NCBI GenBank assembly: GCA_935421135.1
Contig: OW285197.1
Coordinates: forward strand, 186,001 to 250,000
Reading direction: 5' to 3'
Source of the DNA: Bugulina stolonifera
Taxonomy: Eukaryota > Bryozoa > Gymnolaemata > Cheilostomatida > Bugulidae
DNA length: 64,000 nucleotides
Positions 35,171 to 51,600 of the stretch are shown one piece after another (position 1 is the stretch's first letter; every line of letters starts with the position of its first letter). The translations under genes were made by a program, and so were the position numbers. The notes under the pieces are model-generated. The model saw only the letters and a program-made list of their open reading frames with translations. It was not told the DNA's origin and did no database searches.

Positions 35171-37189
35171 TAAATACTGTATGCAAAGTCATGTTTTATT
35201 GAAATTCATTCGAATTATGCATTCTGAACATTGCAAAAGTGATTGAAACACATTGTTACAAACAGCAATTTGGTACAAAACACACTTAAAACTTACTTTC
35301 ATGCAATATTGAACATATTTTACTAGTTTACAAACTAATAACTCAAGTGAATTTGTCAAAAATCACAAATTTAACATTATGTTTCATGTTTGCAAAGTTA
35401 AATATTGTATGCAAAGTCATGTATTATTGATTTTCATTCAAGTTATGCATTCTGAACATTGCAAAAGTGACTGAAACACATTGTGATAAACAGCAAGTTG
35501 GTACAAAACACACATAAAACTTACTTTCATGCAATATTGAACATCTTTTACTAGTTTACAAACTAATAACTCAAGTGAATTTGGCAAAAATCACAAATTT
35601 GACATTATGTTTCATGTTTACAAAGTTGAATATTGCATGGAAAGTCATGTTTTATAGATTTTCATTCAAGTAATGCATTCTGAACATTGCAAAAGTGACT
35701 GAAACACATTGTTACAGACAGCAATTTGGTACAAAACACACTTAAAACTTACTTTCATGCAATATTGAACATATTTTACTAGTTTACAAACTAATAACTC
35801 AAATGAATTAGTCAAAAATCACAAATTTGACATTATGTTTCATGTTTACAAAGTTGAATATTGCATGCAAAGTCATGTTTTATTGATTTTCATTCAAATT
35901 ATGCATTCTAAACATTGCAAAAGTGACTGAAACACATTGTTACATACAGCAATTTGGTACAAAACACACTGAAAACTTACTTTCATGCAATATTGAACAT
36001 CTTTTACTAGTTTACAAACTAATAACTCAAATGAATTCGTCAAAAATCACAAATTTGACATTATGTTTCATGTTTGCAAAGTTAAATATTGCATGCAGTC
36101 ATGTTTTATTGGTTTTCATTCAAATTATGCATTCTGAACCTTGCAAAAGTGACTGAAACACATTGTTACAAACAGCAATTTGGTACAAAACACACTTAAA
36201 ACTTACTTTCATGCAATATGGAACATCTTTTACTAGTTTACAAACTAATAACTCAATTGAATTTGTCAAAAATCACAAATTTGACATTATGTTTCATGTT
36301 TCCAAAGTTAAATATTGCATGCAAAGTCATGTTTTATTGGTTTTCATTCAAATTATGCGTTCTGAACCTTGCAAAAATGACTGAAACACATTGTTACAAA
36401 CAGCAATTTGGTACAAAACACACTTAAGACTTACTTTCATGCAATATTGAACATCTTTTACTAGTTTACAAACTAATAACTCAAGTGAATTTGTCAAAAA
36501 TCACAAATTTGACATTATGTTTCATGTTTACAAAGTTGAATATTGCCTGCAAAGTCATGTTTTATTGATTTTCATTCAAATTATGCATTCTGAACATTGC
36601 AAAAGTGACTGAAAGACATTGTTACAAAATGCAATTTGGTACAAAACACACTTAAAACTTACTTTCATGCAATATTGAACATCTTTTACTAGTTTACAAA
36701 CTAATAACTCAATTGAATTTGTCAAAAATCACAAATTTGACATTATGTTTTATGTTTGCAAAGTTGAATATTGCCTGCAAAGTCATGTTTTATTGATTTT
36801 CATTCAAATTATGCATTCTGAACATTGCAAAAGTGACTGAAAGACATTGTTACAAAATGCAATTTGGTACAAAACACACTTAAAACTTACTTTCATGCAA
36901 TATTGAACATCTTTTACTAGTTTACAAACTAATAACTCAATTGAATTTGTCAAAAATCACAAATTTGACATTATGTTTTATGTTTGCAAAGTTAGATATT
37001 GCACGCAAAGTCATGTTTTACTGGTTTTCATTCAAATTATGCGTTCTGAACCTTGCAAAAGTGACTGAAAGACATTGTTACAAACAGCAATTTGGTACAA
37101 AACACACTTAAAACTTACTTTCATGCAATATTGAACATCTTTTACTAGTTTACAAACTAATAACTCAAGTGAATTTGTCAAAAATCACA

Positions 37190-39010
37190 AATTTGACATT
37201 GTTTCATGTTTACAAAGTTGATTATTGCATGCAAAGTCATGTTTTATTGATTTTCATCCAAATTATGCATTCTGAACATTGCAAAAGTGACTGAAAGACA
37301 TTGTTACAAACAGCAATTTGGTACAAAACACACTTAAAACTTACTTTCATGCAATATTGAACATCTTTTACTAGTTTACAAACTAATAACTCAAGTGAGT
37401 TTGTCAAAAATCACAAAATTGACATTATGTTTCATGTTTGCAAAGTTAAATACTGTATGCAAAGTCATGTTTTATTGATTTTCATTCGAATTATGCATTC
37501 TGAACACTGCAAAAGTGACTGAAACCCATTGTTACAAACAGCAATTTGGTACAAAACACACTTAAAACTTACTTTCATGCAATATTGAACATCTTTTACT
37601 AGTTTACAAACTAATAACTCAAGTGAATTTGTCAAAAATCACAAATTTAACATTATGTTTCATGTTTGCAAAGTTAAATATTGTATGCAAAGTCATGTAT
37701 TATTGATTTTCATTCAAATTATGCATTCTGAACATTGCAAAAGTGACTGAAACACATTGTTACAAACGGCAATTTGGTACAAAACACACTTAAAACTTAC
37801 TTTCATGCAATATTGAACATATTTTTCTAGTTTACAAACTAATAACTCAAGTGAATTTGTCAAAAATCACAAATTTAACATTATGTTTCATGTTTGCAAA
37901 GTTAAATATTGTTTGCAAAGTCATGTTTTATTGATTTTCATTCAAATTATGCATTCTGAACATTGCAAAAGTGACTGAAACACATTGTTACAAACAGCAA
38001 TTTGGTACAAAACACACTTAAAACTTACTTTCATGCAATATTGAACATATTTTACTAGTTTACAAACTAATAACTCAAGTGAATTTGTCAAAAATCACAA
38101 ATTTGACATTGTTTCATGTTTACAAAGTTGATTATTGCATGCAAAGTCATGTTTTATTGATTTTCATCCAAATTATGCATTCTGAACATTGCAAAAGTGA
38201 CTGAAAGACATTGTTACAAACAGCAATTTGGTACAAAACACACTTAAAACTTACTTTCATGCAATATTGAACATCTTTTACTAGTTTACAAACTAATAAC
38301 TCAAGTGAGTTTGTCAAAAATCACAAAATTGACATTATGTTTCATGTTTGCAAAGTTAAATACTGTATGCAAAGTCATGTTTTATTGATTTTCATTCGAA
38401 TTATGCATTCTGAACACTGCAAAAGTGACTGAAACCCATTGTTACAAACAGCAATTTGGTACAAAACACACTTAAAACTTACTTTCATGCAATATTGAAC
38501 ATCTTTTACTAGTTTACAAACTAATAACTCAAGTGAATTTGTCAAAAATCACAAATTTAACATTATGTTTCATGTTTGCAAAGTTAAATATTGTATGCAA
38601 AGTCATGTATTATTGATTTTCATTCAAATTATGCATTCTGAACATTGCAAAAGTGACTGAAACACATTGTTACAAACGGCAATTTGGTACAAAACACACT
38701 TAAAACTTACTTTCATGCAATATTGAACATATTTTTCTAGTTTACAAACTAATAACTCAAGTGAATTTGTCAAAAATCACAAATTTAACATTATGTTTCA
38801 TGTTTGCAAAGTTAAATATTGTTTGCAAAGTCATGTTTTATTGATTTTCATTCAAATTATGCATTCTGAACATTGCAAAAGTGACTGAAACACATTGTTA
38901 CAAACAGCAATTTGGTACAAAACACACTTAAAACTTACTTTCATGCAATATTGAACATATTTTACTAGTTTACAAACTAATAACTCAAGTGAATTTGTCA
39001 AAAATCACAA
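37190..39010. repeat. Tandem 910-bp (4-monomer) duplication
   Basis: Block 37190-38100 is repeated at 38100-39010. The deletion variant GACATTGTTTCATG and the following GTTGATTATTGC recur at 37201 and 38111, and the TTACAAACGGCAA variant also repeats at a 910-bp offset (37761 and 38671). Confidence 0.8.
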
Positions 39011-39699
39011 ATTTAACATTATGTTTCATGTTTGCAAAGTTAAATATTGTATGCAAAGTCATGTATTATTGATTTTCATTCAAGTTATGCATTCTGAACA
39101 TTGCAAAAGTGACTGAAACACATTGTGATAAACAGCAAGTTGGTACAAAACACACATAAAACTTACTTTCATGCAATATTGAACATCTTTTACTAGTTTA
39201 CAAACTAATAACTCAAGTGAATTTGGCAAAAATCACAAATTTGACATTATGTTTCATGTTTACAAAGTTGAATATTGCATGGAAAGTCATGTTTTATAGA
39301 TTTTCATTCAAGTAATGCATTCTGAACATTGCAAAAGTGACTGAAACACATTGTTACAGACAGCAATTTGGTACAAAACACACTTAAAACTTACTTTCAT
39401 GCAATATTGAACATATTTTACTAGTTTACAAACTAATAACTCAAAGGAATTTGTCAAAAATCACAAATTTGACATTATGTTTCATGTTTACAAAGTTGAA
39501 TATTGCATGCAAAGTCATGTTTTATTGATTTTCATTCAAATTATGCATTCTAAACATTGCAAAAGTGACTGAAACACATTGTTACAAACAGCAATTTGGT
39601 ACAAAACACACTTAAGACTTACTTTCATGCAATATTGAACATCTTTTACTAGTTTACAAACTAATAACTCAAGTGAATTTGTCAAAAATCACAAATTTG

Positions 39700-42600
39700 A
39701 CATTATGTTTCATGTTTACAAAGTTGAATATTGTATGGAAAGTACTGTTTTACTGATTTTCATTCAAATTATGCATTCTGAACGTTGCAAAAGTGACTGA
39801 AACACATTGTTACAAACAGCAATTTGGTACAAAACACACTGAAAACTTACTTTCATGCAATATTGAACATATTTTACTAGTTTACAAACTAATAACTCAA
39901 GTGAATTTGTCAAAAATCACAAATTTAACATTATGTTTCATGTTTGCAAAGTTAAATATTGTATGCAAAGTCATGTTTTATTGATTTTCATTCAAGTTAT
40001 GCATTCTGAACATTGCAAAAGTGACTGAAACACATTGTGACAAACAGCAATTTGGTACAAAACACACTTAAAACTTACTTTCATGCAATATTGAACATCT
40101 TTTACTAGTTTACAAACTAATAACTCAAGTGAGTTTGTCAAAAATCACAAAATTGACATTATGTTTCATGTTTGCAAAGTTAAATACTGTATGCAAAGTC
40201 ATGTTTTATTGAAATTCATTCGAATTATGCATTCTGAACATTGCAAAAGTGACTGAAACACATTGTTACAAACAGCAATTTGGTACAAAACACACTTAAA
40301 ACTTACTTTCATGCAATATTGAACATATTTTACTAGTTTACAAACTAATAACTCAAGTGAATTTGTCAAAAATCACAAATTTAACATTATGTTTCATGTT
40401 TGCAAAGTTAAATATTGTATGCAAAGTCATGTATTATTGATTTTCATTCAAGTTATGCATTCTGAACATTGCAAAAGTGACTGAAACACATTGTGATAAA
40501 CAGCAAGTTGGTACAAAACACACATAAAACTTACTTTCATGCAATATTGAACATCTTTTACTAGTTTACAAACTAATAACTCAAGTGAGTTTGTCAAAAA
40601 TCACAAAATTGACATTATGTTTCATGTTTGCAAAGTTAAATACTGTATGCAAAGTCATGTTTTATTGAAATTCATTCGAATTATGCATTCTGAACATTGC
40701 AAAAGTGACTGAAACACATTGTTACAAACAGCAATTTGGTACAAAACACACTTAAGACTTACTTTCATGCAATATTGAACATCTTTTACTAGTTTACAAA
40801 CTAATAACTCAAGTGAATTTGTCAAAAATCACAAATTTGACATTATGTTTTATGTTTGCAAAGTTAGATATTGCACGCAAAGTCATGTTTTACTGGTTTT
40901 CATTCAAATTATGCGTTCTGAACCTTGCAAAAGTGACTGAAACACATTGTTACAAACAGCAATTTGGTACAAAACACACTTAAGACTTACTTTCATGCAA
41001 TATTGAACATCTTTTACTAGTTTACAAACTAATAACTCAAGTGAATTTGTCAAAAATCACAAATTTGACATTATGTTTCATGTTTACAAAGTTGAATATT
41101 GTATGGAAAGTACTGTTTTACTGATTTTCATTCAAATTATGCATTCTGAACGTTGCAAAAGTGACTGAAACACATTGTTACAAACAGCAATTTGGTACAA
41201 AACACACTGAAAACTTACTTTCATGCAATATTGAACATATTTTACTAGTTTACAAACTAATAACTCAAGTGAATTTGTCAAAAATCACAAATTTAACATT
41301 ATGTTTCATGTTTGCAAAGTTAAATATTGTATGCAAAGTCATGTTTTATTGATTTTCATTCAAGTTATGCATTCTGAACATTGCAAAAGTGACTGAAACA
41401 CATTGTGACAAACAGCAATTTGGTACAAAACACACTTAAAACTTACTTTCATGCAATATTGAACATCTTTTACTAGTTTACAAACTAATAACTCAAGTGA
41501 GTTTGTCAAAAATCACAAAATTGACATTATGTTTCATGTTTGCAAAGTTAAATACTGTATGCAAAGTCATGTTTTATTGAAATTCATTCGAATTATGCAT
41601 TCTGAACATTGCAAAAGTGACTGAAACACATTGTTACAAACAGCAATTTGGTACAAAACACACTTAAAACTTACTTTCATGCAATATTGAACATATTTTA
41701 CTAGTTTACAAACTAATAACTCAAGTGAATTTGTCAAAAATCACAAATTTAACATTATGTTTCATGTTTGCAAAGTTAAATATTGTATGCAAAGTCATGT
41801 ATTATTGATTTTCATTCAAGTTATGCATTCTGAACATTGCAAAAGTGACTGAAACACATTGTGATAAACAGCAAGTTGGTACAAAACACACATAAAACTT
41901 ACTTTCATGCAATATTGAACATCTTTTACTAGTTTACAAACTAATAACTCAAGTGAATTTGGCAAAAATCACAAATTTGACATTATGTTTCATGTTTACA
42001 AAGTTGAATATTGCATGGAAAGTCATGTTTTAGAGATTTTCATTCAAGTAATGCATTCTGAACATTGCAAAAGTGACTGAAACACATTGTTACAGACAGC
42101 AATTTGGTACAAAACACACTTAAAACTTACTTTCATGCAATATTGAACATATTTTACTAGTTTACAAACTAATAACTCAAATGAATTTGTCAAAAATCAC
42201 AAATTTGACATTATGTTTCATGTTTACAAAGTTGAATATTGCATGCAAAGTCATGTTTTATTGATTTTCATTCAAATTATGCATTCTAAACATTGCAAAA
42301 GTGGCTGAAACACATTGTTACAAACAGCAATTTGGTACAAAACACACTGAAAACTTACTTTCATGCAATATTGAACATCTTTTACTTGTTTACAAACTAA
42401 TAACTCAAATGAATTCGTCAAAAATCACAAATTTGACATTATGTTTCATGTTTGCAAAGTTAAATATTGCATGCAGTCATGTTTTATTGGTTTTCATTCA
42501 AATTATGCATTCTGAACCTTGCAAAAGTGACTGAAACACATTGTTACAAACAGCAATTTGGTACAAAACACACTTAAAACTTACTTTCATGCAATATGGA

Positions 42601-45600
42601 ACATCTTTTACTAGTTTACAAACTAATAACTCAATTGAATTTGTCAAAAATCACAAATTTGACATTATGTTTCATGTTTCCAAAGTTAAATATTGCATGC
42701 AAAGTCATGTTTTATTGGTTTTCATTCAAATTATGCGTTCTGAACCTTGCAAAAGTGACTGAAACACATTGTTACAAACAGCAATTTGGTACAAAACACA
42801 CTTAAGACTTACTTTCATGCAATATTGAACATCTTTTACTAGTTTACAAACTAATAACTCAAGTGAATTTGTCAAAAATCACAAATTTGACATTATGTTT
42901 CATGTTTACAAAGTTGAATATTGCCTGCAAAGTCATGTTTTATTGATTTTCATTCAAATTATGCATTCTGAACATTGCAAAAGTGACTGAAAGACATTGT
43001 TACAAAATGCAATTTGGTACAAAACACACTTAAAACTTACTTTCATGCAATATTGAACATCTTTTACTAGTTTACAAACCAATAACTCAATTGAATTTGT
43101 CAAAAATCACAAATTTGACATTATGTTTTATGTTTGCAAAGTTAGATATTGCACGCAAAGTCATGTTTTACTGGTTTTCATTCAAATTATGCGTTCTGAA
43201 CCTTGCAAAAGTGACTGAAACACATTGTTACAAACAGCAATTCGGTACAAAACACACTTAAAACTTACTTTCATGCAATATTGAGCATCTTTTACTAGTT
43301 TACAAACGAATAGTTCAAGTGAATTTGTCAAAATCACAAATTTAACATTATGTTTCATGTTTGCAAAGTTAAATATTGCATGCAAAGTCATGTTTTATTG
43401 ATTTTCATTCAAATTATGCATTCTGAACATTGCAAAAGTGACTGAAAGACATTGTTGCAAACAGCAATTTGGTACAAAACACACTTAAAACTTACTTTCA
43501 TGCAATATTGAACATCTTTTACTAGTTTACAAACTAATAATTCAAGTGAATTTGTCAAAATCACAAATTTGACTTTATGTTTCATGTTTGCAAAGTTAAA
43601 TATTGCATGCAAAGTCATGTTTTATTGATCTTCATTCAAATTATGCATTCTGAACATTGCAAAAGTGACTGAAACACATTGTTACAAACAGCAATTTGGT
43701 ACAAAACACACTTAAAACTTACTTTCATGCAATATTGAACATATTTTTCTAGTTTACAAACTAATAACTCAAGTGAATTTGTCAAAAATCACAAATTTAA
43801 CATTATGTTTCATGTTTGCAAAGTTAAATATTGTTTGCAAAGTCATGTTTTATTGATTTTCATTCAAATTATGCATTCTGAACATTGCAAAAGTGACTGA
43901 AACACATTGTGACAAACAGCAATTTGGTACAAAACACACTTAAAACTTACTTTCATGCAATATTGAACATCTTTTACTAGTTTACAAACTAATAACTCAA
44001 GTGAGTTTGTCAAAAATCACAAAATTGACATTATGTTTCATGTTTGCAAAGTTAAATACTGTACGCAAAGTCATGTTTTATTGAAATTCATTCGAATTAT
44101 GCATTCTGAACATTGCAAAAGTGACTGAAACACATTGTTACAAACAGCAATTTGGTACAAAACACACTTAAAACTTACTTTCATGCAATATTGAACATAT
44201 TTTACTAGTTTACAAACTAATAACTCAAGTGAATTTGTCAAAAATCACAAATTTAACATTATGTTTCATGTTTGCAAAGTTAAATATTGTATGCAAAGTC
44301 ATGTATTATTGATTTTCATTCAAGTTATGCATTCTGAACATTGCAAAAGTGACTGAAACACATTGTGATAAACAGCAAGTTGGTACAAAACACACATAAA
44401 ACTTACTTTCATGCAATATTGAACATCTTTTACTAGTTTACAAACTAATAACTCAAGTGAATTTGGCAAAAATCACAAATTTGACATTATGTTTCATGTT
44501 TACAAAGTTGAATATTGCATGGAAAGTCATGTTTTATAGATTTTCATTCAAGTAATGCATTCTGAACATTGCAAAAGTGACTGAAACACATTGTTACAGA
44601 CAGCAATTTGGTACAAAACACACTTAAAACTTACTTTCATGCAATATTGAACATATTTTACTAGTTTACAAACTAATAACTCAAATGAATTTGTCAAAAA
44701 TCACAAATTTGACATTATGTTTCATGTTTACAAAGTTGAATATTGCATGCAAAGTCATGTTTTATTGATTTTCATTCAAATTATGCATTCTAAACATTGC
44801 AAAAGTGACTGAAACACATTGTTACAAACAGCAATTTGGTACAAAACACACTTAAGACTTACTTTCATGCAATATTGAACATCTTTTACTAGTTTACAAA
44901 CTAATAACTCAAGTGAATTTGTCAAAAATCACAAATTTGACATTATGTTTTATGTTTGCAAAGTTAGATATTGCACGCAAAGTCATGTTTTACTGGTTTT
45001 CATTCAAATTATGCGTTCTGAACCTTGCAAAAGTGACTGAAACACATTGTTACAAACAGCAATTTGGTACAAAACACACTTAAGACTTACTTTCATGCAA
45101 TATTGAACATCTTTTACTAGTTTACAAACTAATAACTCAAGTGAATTTGTCAAAAATCACAAATTTGACATTATGTTTCATGTTTACAAAGTTGAATATT
45201 GTATGGAAAGTACTGTTTTACTGATTTTCATTCAAATTATGCATTCTGAACGTTGCAAAAGTGACTGAAACACATTGTTACAAACAGCAATTTGGTACAA
45301 AACACACTGAAAACTTACTTTCATGCAATATTGAACATATTTTACTAGTTTACAAACTAATAACTCAAGTGAATTTGTCAAAAATCACAAATTTAACATT
45401 ATGTTTCATGTTTGCAAAGTTAAATATTGTATGCAAAGTCATGTTTTATTGATTTTCATTCAAGTTATGCATTCTGAACATTGCAAAAGTGACTGAAACA
45501 CATTGTGACAAACAGCAATTTGGTACAAAACACACTTAAAACTTACTTTCATGCAATATTGAACATCTTTTACTAGTTTACAAACTAATAACTCAAGTGA

Positions 45601-48600
45601 GTTTGTCAAAAATCACAAAATTGACATTATGTTTCATGTTTGCAAAGTTAAATACTGTATGCAAAGTCATGTTTTATTGAAATTCATTCGAATTATGCAT
45701 TCTGAACATTGCAAAAGTGACTGAAACACATTGTTACAAACAGCAATTTGGTACAAAACACACTTAAAACTTACTTTCATGCAATATTGAACATATTTTA
45801 CTAGTTTACAAACTAATAACTCAAGTGAATTTGTCAAAAATCACAAATTTAACATTATGTTTCATGTTTGCAAAGTTAAATATTGTATGCAAAGTCATGT
45901 ATTATTGATTTTCATTCAAGTTATGCATTCTGAACATTGCAAAAGTGACTGAAACACATTGTGATAAACAGCAAGTTGGTACAAAACACACATAAAACTT
46001 ACTTTCATGCAATATTGAACATCTTTTACTAGTTTACAAACTAATAACTCAAGTGAATTTGGCAAAAATCACAAATTTGACATTATGTTTCATGTTTACA
46101 AAGTTGAATATTGCATGGAAAGTCATGTTTTAGAGATTTTCATTCAAGTAATGCATTCTGAACATTGCAAAAGTGACTGAAACACATTGTTACAGACAGC
46201 AATTTGGTACAAAACACACTTAAAACTTACTTTCATGCAATATTGAACATATTTTACTAGTTTACAAACTAATAACTCAAGTGAATTTGTCAAAAATCAC
46301 AAATTTAACATTATGTTTCATGTTTGCAAAGTTGAATATTGCATGCAAAGTCATGTTTTATTGATTTTCATTCAAATTATGCATTCTAAACATTGCAAAA
46401 GTGGCTGAAACACATTGTTACAAACAGCAATTTGGTACAAAACACACTGAAAACTTACTTTCATGCAATATTGAACATCTTTTACTTGTTTACAAACTAA
46501 TAACTCAAATGAATTCGTCAAAAATCACAAATTTGACATTATGTTTCATGTTTGCAAAGTTAAATATTGCATGCAGTCATGTTTTATTGGTTTTCATTCA
46601 AATTATGCATTCTGAACCTTGCAAAAGTGACTGAAACACATTGTTACAAACAGCAATTTGGTACAAAACACACTTAAGACTTACTTTCATGCAATATCGA
46701 ACATCTTTTACTAGTTTACAAACTAATAACTCAAGTGAATTTGTCAAAAATCACAAATTTGACATTATGTTTCATGTTTACAAAGTTGAATATTGCCTGC
46801 AAAGTCATGTTTTATTGATTTTCATTCAAATTATGCATTCTGAACATTGCAAAAGTGACTGAAAGACATTGTTACAAAATGCAATTTGGTACAAAACACA
46901 CTTAAAACTTACTTTCATGCAATATTGAACATCTTTTACTAGTTTACAAACCAATAACTCAATTGAATTTGTCAAAAATCACAAATTTGACATTATGTTT
47001 TATGTTTGCAAAGTTAGATATTGCACGCAAAGTCATGTTTTACTGGTTTTCATTCAAATTATGCGTTCTGAACCTTGCAAAAGTGACTGAAACACATTGT
47101 TACAAACAGCAATTCGGTACAAAACACACTTAAAACTTACTTTCATGCAATATTGAGCATCTTTTACTAGTTTACAAACGAATAGTTCAAGTGAATTTGT
47201 CAAAATCACAAATTTAACATTATGTTTCATGTTTGCAAAGTTAAATATTGCATGCAAAGTCATGTTTTATTGATTTTCATTCAAATTATGCATTCTGAAC
47301 ATTGCAAAAGTGACTGAAAGACATTGTTACAAACAGCAATTTGGTACAAAACACACTTAAAACTTACTTTCATGCAATATTGAACATCTTTTACTAGTTT
47401 ACAAACTAATAATTCAAGTGAATTTGTCAAAATCACAAATTTGACTTTATGTTTCATGTTTGCAAAGTTAAATATTGCATGCAAAGTCATGTTTTATTGA
47501 TCTTCATTCAAATTATGCATTCTGAACATTGCAAAAGTGACTGAAACACATTGTTACAAACAGCAATTTGGTACAAAACACACTTAAAACTTACTTTCAT
47601 GCAATATTGAACATCTTTTACTAGTTTACAAACTAATAACTCAAGTGAATTTGTCAAAAATCACAAATTTAACATTATGTTTCATGTTTACAAAGTTGAA
47701 TATTGTATGGAAAGTACTGTTTTACTGATTTTCATTCAAATTATGCATTCTGAACGTTGCAAAAGTGACTGAAACACATTGTTACAAACAGCAATTTGGT
47801 ACAAAACACACTGAAAACTTACTTTCATGCAATATTGAACATATTTTACTAGTTTACAAACTAATAACTCAAGTGAATTTGTCAAAAATCACAAATTTAA
47901 CATTATGTTTCATGTTTGCAAAGTTAAATATTGTATGCAAAGTCATGTTTTATTGATTTTCATTCAAGTTATGCATTCTGAACATTGCAAAAGTGACTGA
48001 AACACATTGTGACAAACAGCAATTTGGTACAAAACACACTTAAAACTTACTTTCATGCAATATTGAACATCTTTTACTAGTTTACAAACTAATAACTCAA
48101 GTGAGTTTGTCAAAAATCACAAAATTGACATTATGTTTCATGTTTGCAAAGTTAAATACTGTATGCAAAGTCATGTTTTATTGAAATTCATTCGAATTAT
48201 GCATTCTGAACATTGCAAAAGTGACTGAAACACATTGTTACAAACAGCAATTTGGTACAAAACACACTTAAAACTTACTTTCATGCAATATTGAACATAT
48301 TTTACTAGTTTACAAACTAATAACTCAAGTGAATTTGTCAAAAATCACAAATTTAACATTATGTTTCATGTTTGCAAAGTTAAATATTGTATGCAAAGTC
48401 ATGTATTATTGATTTTCATTCAAGTTATGCATTCTGAACATTGCAAAAGTGACTGAAACACATTGTGATAAACAGCAAGTTGGTACAAAACACACATAAA
48501 ACTTACTTTCATGCAATATTGAACATCTTTTACTAGTTTACAAACTAATAACTCAAGTGAGTTTGTCAAAAATCACAAAATTGACATTATGTTTCATGTT

Positions 48601-51600
48601 TGCAAAGTTAAATACTGTATGCAAAGTCATGTTTTATTGAAATTCATTCGAATTATGCATTCTGAACATTGCAAAAGTGACTGAAACACATTGTTACAAA
48701 CAGCAATTTGGTACAAAACACACTTAAGACTTACTTTCATGCAATATTGAACATCTTTTACTAGTTTACAAACTAATAACTCAAGTGAATTTGTCAAAAA
48801 TCACAAATTTGACATTATGTTTTATGTTTGCAAAGTTAGATATTGCACGCAAAGTCATGTTTTACTGGTTTTCATTCAAATTATGCGTTCTGAACCTTGC
48901 AAAAGTGACTGAAACACATTGTTACAAACAGCAATTTGGTACAAAACACACTTAAGACTTACTTTCATGCAATATTGAACATCTTTTACTAGTTTACAAA
49001 CTAATAACTCAAGTGAATTTGTCAAAAATCACAAATTTGACATTATGTTTCATGTTTACAAAGTTGAATATTGTATGGAAAGTACTGTTTTACTGATTTT
49101 CATTCAAATTATGCATTCTGAACGTTGCAAAAGTGACTGAAACACATTGTTACAAACAGCAATTTGGTACAAAACACACTGAAAACTTACTTTCATGCAA
49201 TATTGAACATATTTTACTAGTTTACAAACTAATAACTCAAGTGAATTTGTCAAAAATCACAAATTTAACATTATGTTTCATGTTTGCAAAGTTAAATATT
49301 GTATGCAAAGTCATGTTTTATTGATTTTCATTCAAGTTATGCATTCTGAACATTGCAAAAGTGACTGAAACACATTGTGACAAACAGCAATTTGGTACAA
49401 AACACACTTAAAACTTACTTTCATGCAATATTGAACATCTTTTACTAGTTTACAAACTAATAACTCAAGTGAGTTTGTCAAAAATCACAAAATTGACATT
49501 ATGTTTCATGTTTGCAAAGTTAAATACTGTATGCAAAGTCATGTTTTATTGAAATTCATTCGAATTATGCATTCTGAACATTGCAAAAGTGACTGAAACA
49601 CATTGTTACAAACAGCAATTTGGTACAAAACACACTTAAAACTTACTTTCATGCAATATTGAACATATTTTACTAGTTTACAAACTAATAACTCAAGTGA
49701 ATTTGTCAAAAATCACAAATTTAACATTATGTTTCATGTTTGCAAAGTTAAATATTGTATGCAAAGTCATGTATTATTGATTTTCATTCAAGTTATGCAT
49801 TCTGAACATTGAAAAAGTGACTGAAACACATTGTGATAAACAGCAAGTTGGTACAAAACACACATAAAACTTACTTTCATGCAATATTGAACATCTTTTA
49901 CTAGTTTACAAACTAATAACTCAAGTGAATTTGGCAAAAATCACAAATTTGACATTATGTTTCATGTTTACAAAGTTGAATATTGCATGGAAAGTCATGT
50001 TTTAGAGATTTTCATTCAAGTAATGCATTCTGAACATTGCAAAAGTGACTGAAACACATTGTTACAGACAGCAATTTGGTACAAAACACACTTAAAACTT
50101 ACTTTCATGCAATATTGAACATATTTTACTAGTTTACAAACTAATAACTCAAATGAATTTGTCAAAAATCACAAATTTGACATTATGTTTCATGTTTACA
50201 AAGTTGAATATTGCATGCAAAGTCATGTTTTATTGATTTTCATTCAAATTATGCATTCTAAACATTGCAAAAGTGGCTGAAACACATTGTTACAAACAGC
50301 AATTTGGTACAAAACACACTGAAAACTTACTTTCATGCAATATTGAACATCTTTTACTTGTTTACAAACTAATAACTCAAATGAATTCGTCAAAAATCAC
50401 AAATTTGACATTATGTTTCATGTTTGCAAAGTTAAATATTGCATGCAGTCATGTTTTATTGGTTTTCATTCAAATTATGCATTCTGAACCTTGCAAAAGT
50501 GACTGAAACACATTGTTACAAACAGCAATTTGGTACAAAACACACTTAAAACTTACTTTCATGCAATATGGAACATCTTTTACTAGTTTACAAACTAATA
50601 ACTCAATTGAATTTGTCAAAAATCACAAATTTGACATTATGTTTCATGTTTCCAAAGTTAAATATTGCATGCAAAGTCATGTTTTATTGGTTTTCATTCA
50701 AATTATGCGTTCTGAACCTTGCAAAAGTGACTGAAACACATTGTTACAAACAGCAATTTGGTACAAAACACACTTAAGACTTACTTTCATGCAATATTGA
50801 ACATCTTTTACTAGTTTACAAACTAATAACTCAAGTGAATTTGTCAAAAATCACAAATTTGACATTATGTTTCATGTTTACAAAGTTGAATATTGCCTGC
50901 AAAGTCATGTTTTATTGATTTTCATTCAAATTATGCATTCTGAACATTGCAAAAGTGACTGAAAGACATTGTTACAAAATGCAATTTGGTACAAAACACA
51001 CTTAAAACTTACTTTCATGCAATATTGAACATCTTTTACTAGTTTACAAACCAATAACTCAATTGAATTTGTCAAAAATCACAAATTTGACATTATGTTT
51101 TATGTTTGCAAAGTTAGATATTGCACGCAAAGTCATGTTTTACTGGTTTTCATTCAAATTATGCGTTCTGAACCTTGCAAAAGTGACTGAAACACATTGT
51201 TACAAACAGCAATTCGGTACAAAACACACTTAAAACTTACTTTCATGCAATATTGAGCATCTTTTACTAGTTTACAAACGAATAGTTCAAGTGAATTTGT
51301 CAAAATCACAAATTTAACATTATGTTTCATGTTTGCAAAGTTAAATATTGCATGCAAAGTCATGTTTTATTGATTTTCATTCAAATTATGCATTCTGAAC
51401 ATTGCAAAAGTGACTGAAAGACATTGTTGCAAACAGCAATTTGGTACAAAACACACTTAAAACTTACTTTCATGCAATATTGAACATCTTTTACTAGTTT
51501 ACAAACTAATAATTCAAGTGAATTTGTCAAAATCACAAATTTGACTTTATGTTTCATGTTTGCAAAGTTAAATATTGCATGCAAAGTCATGTTTTATTGA

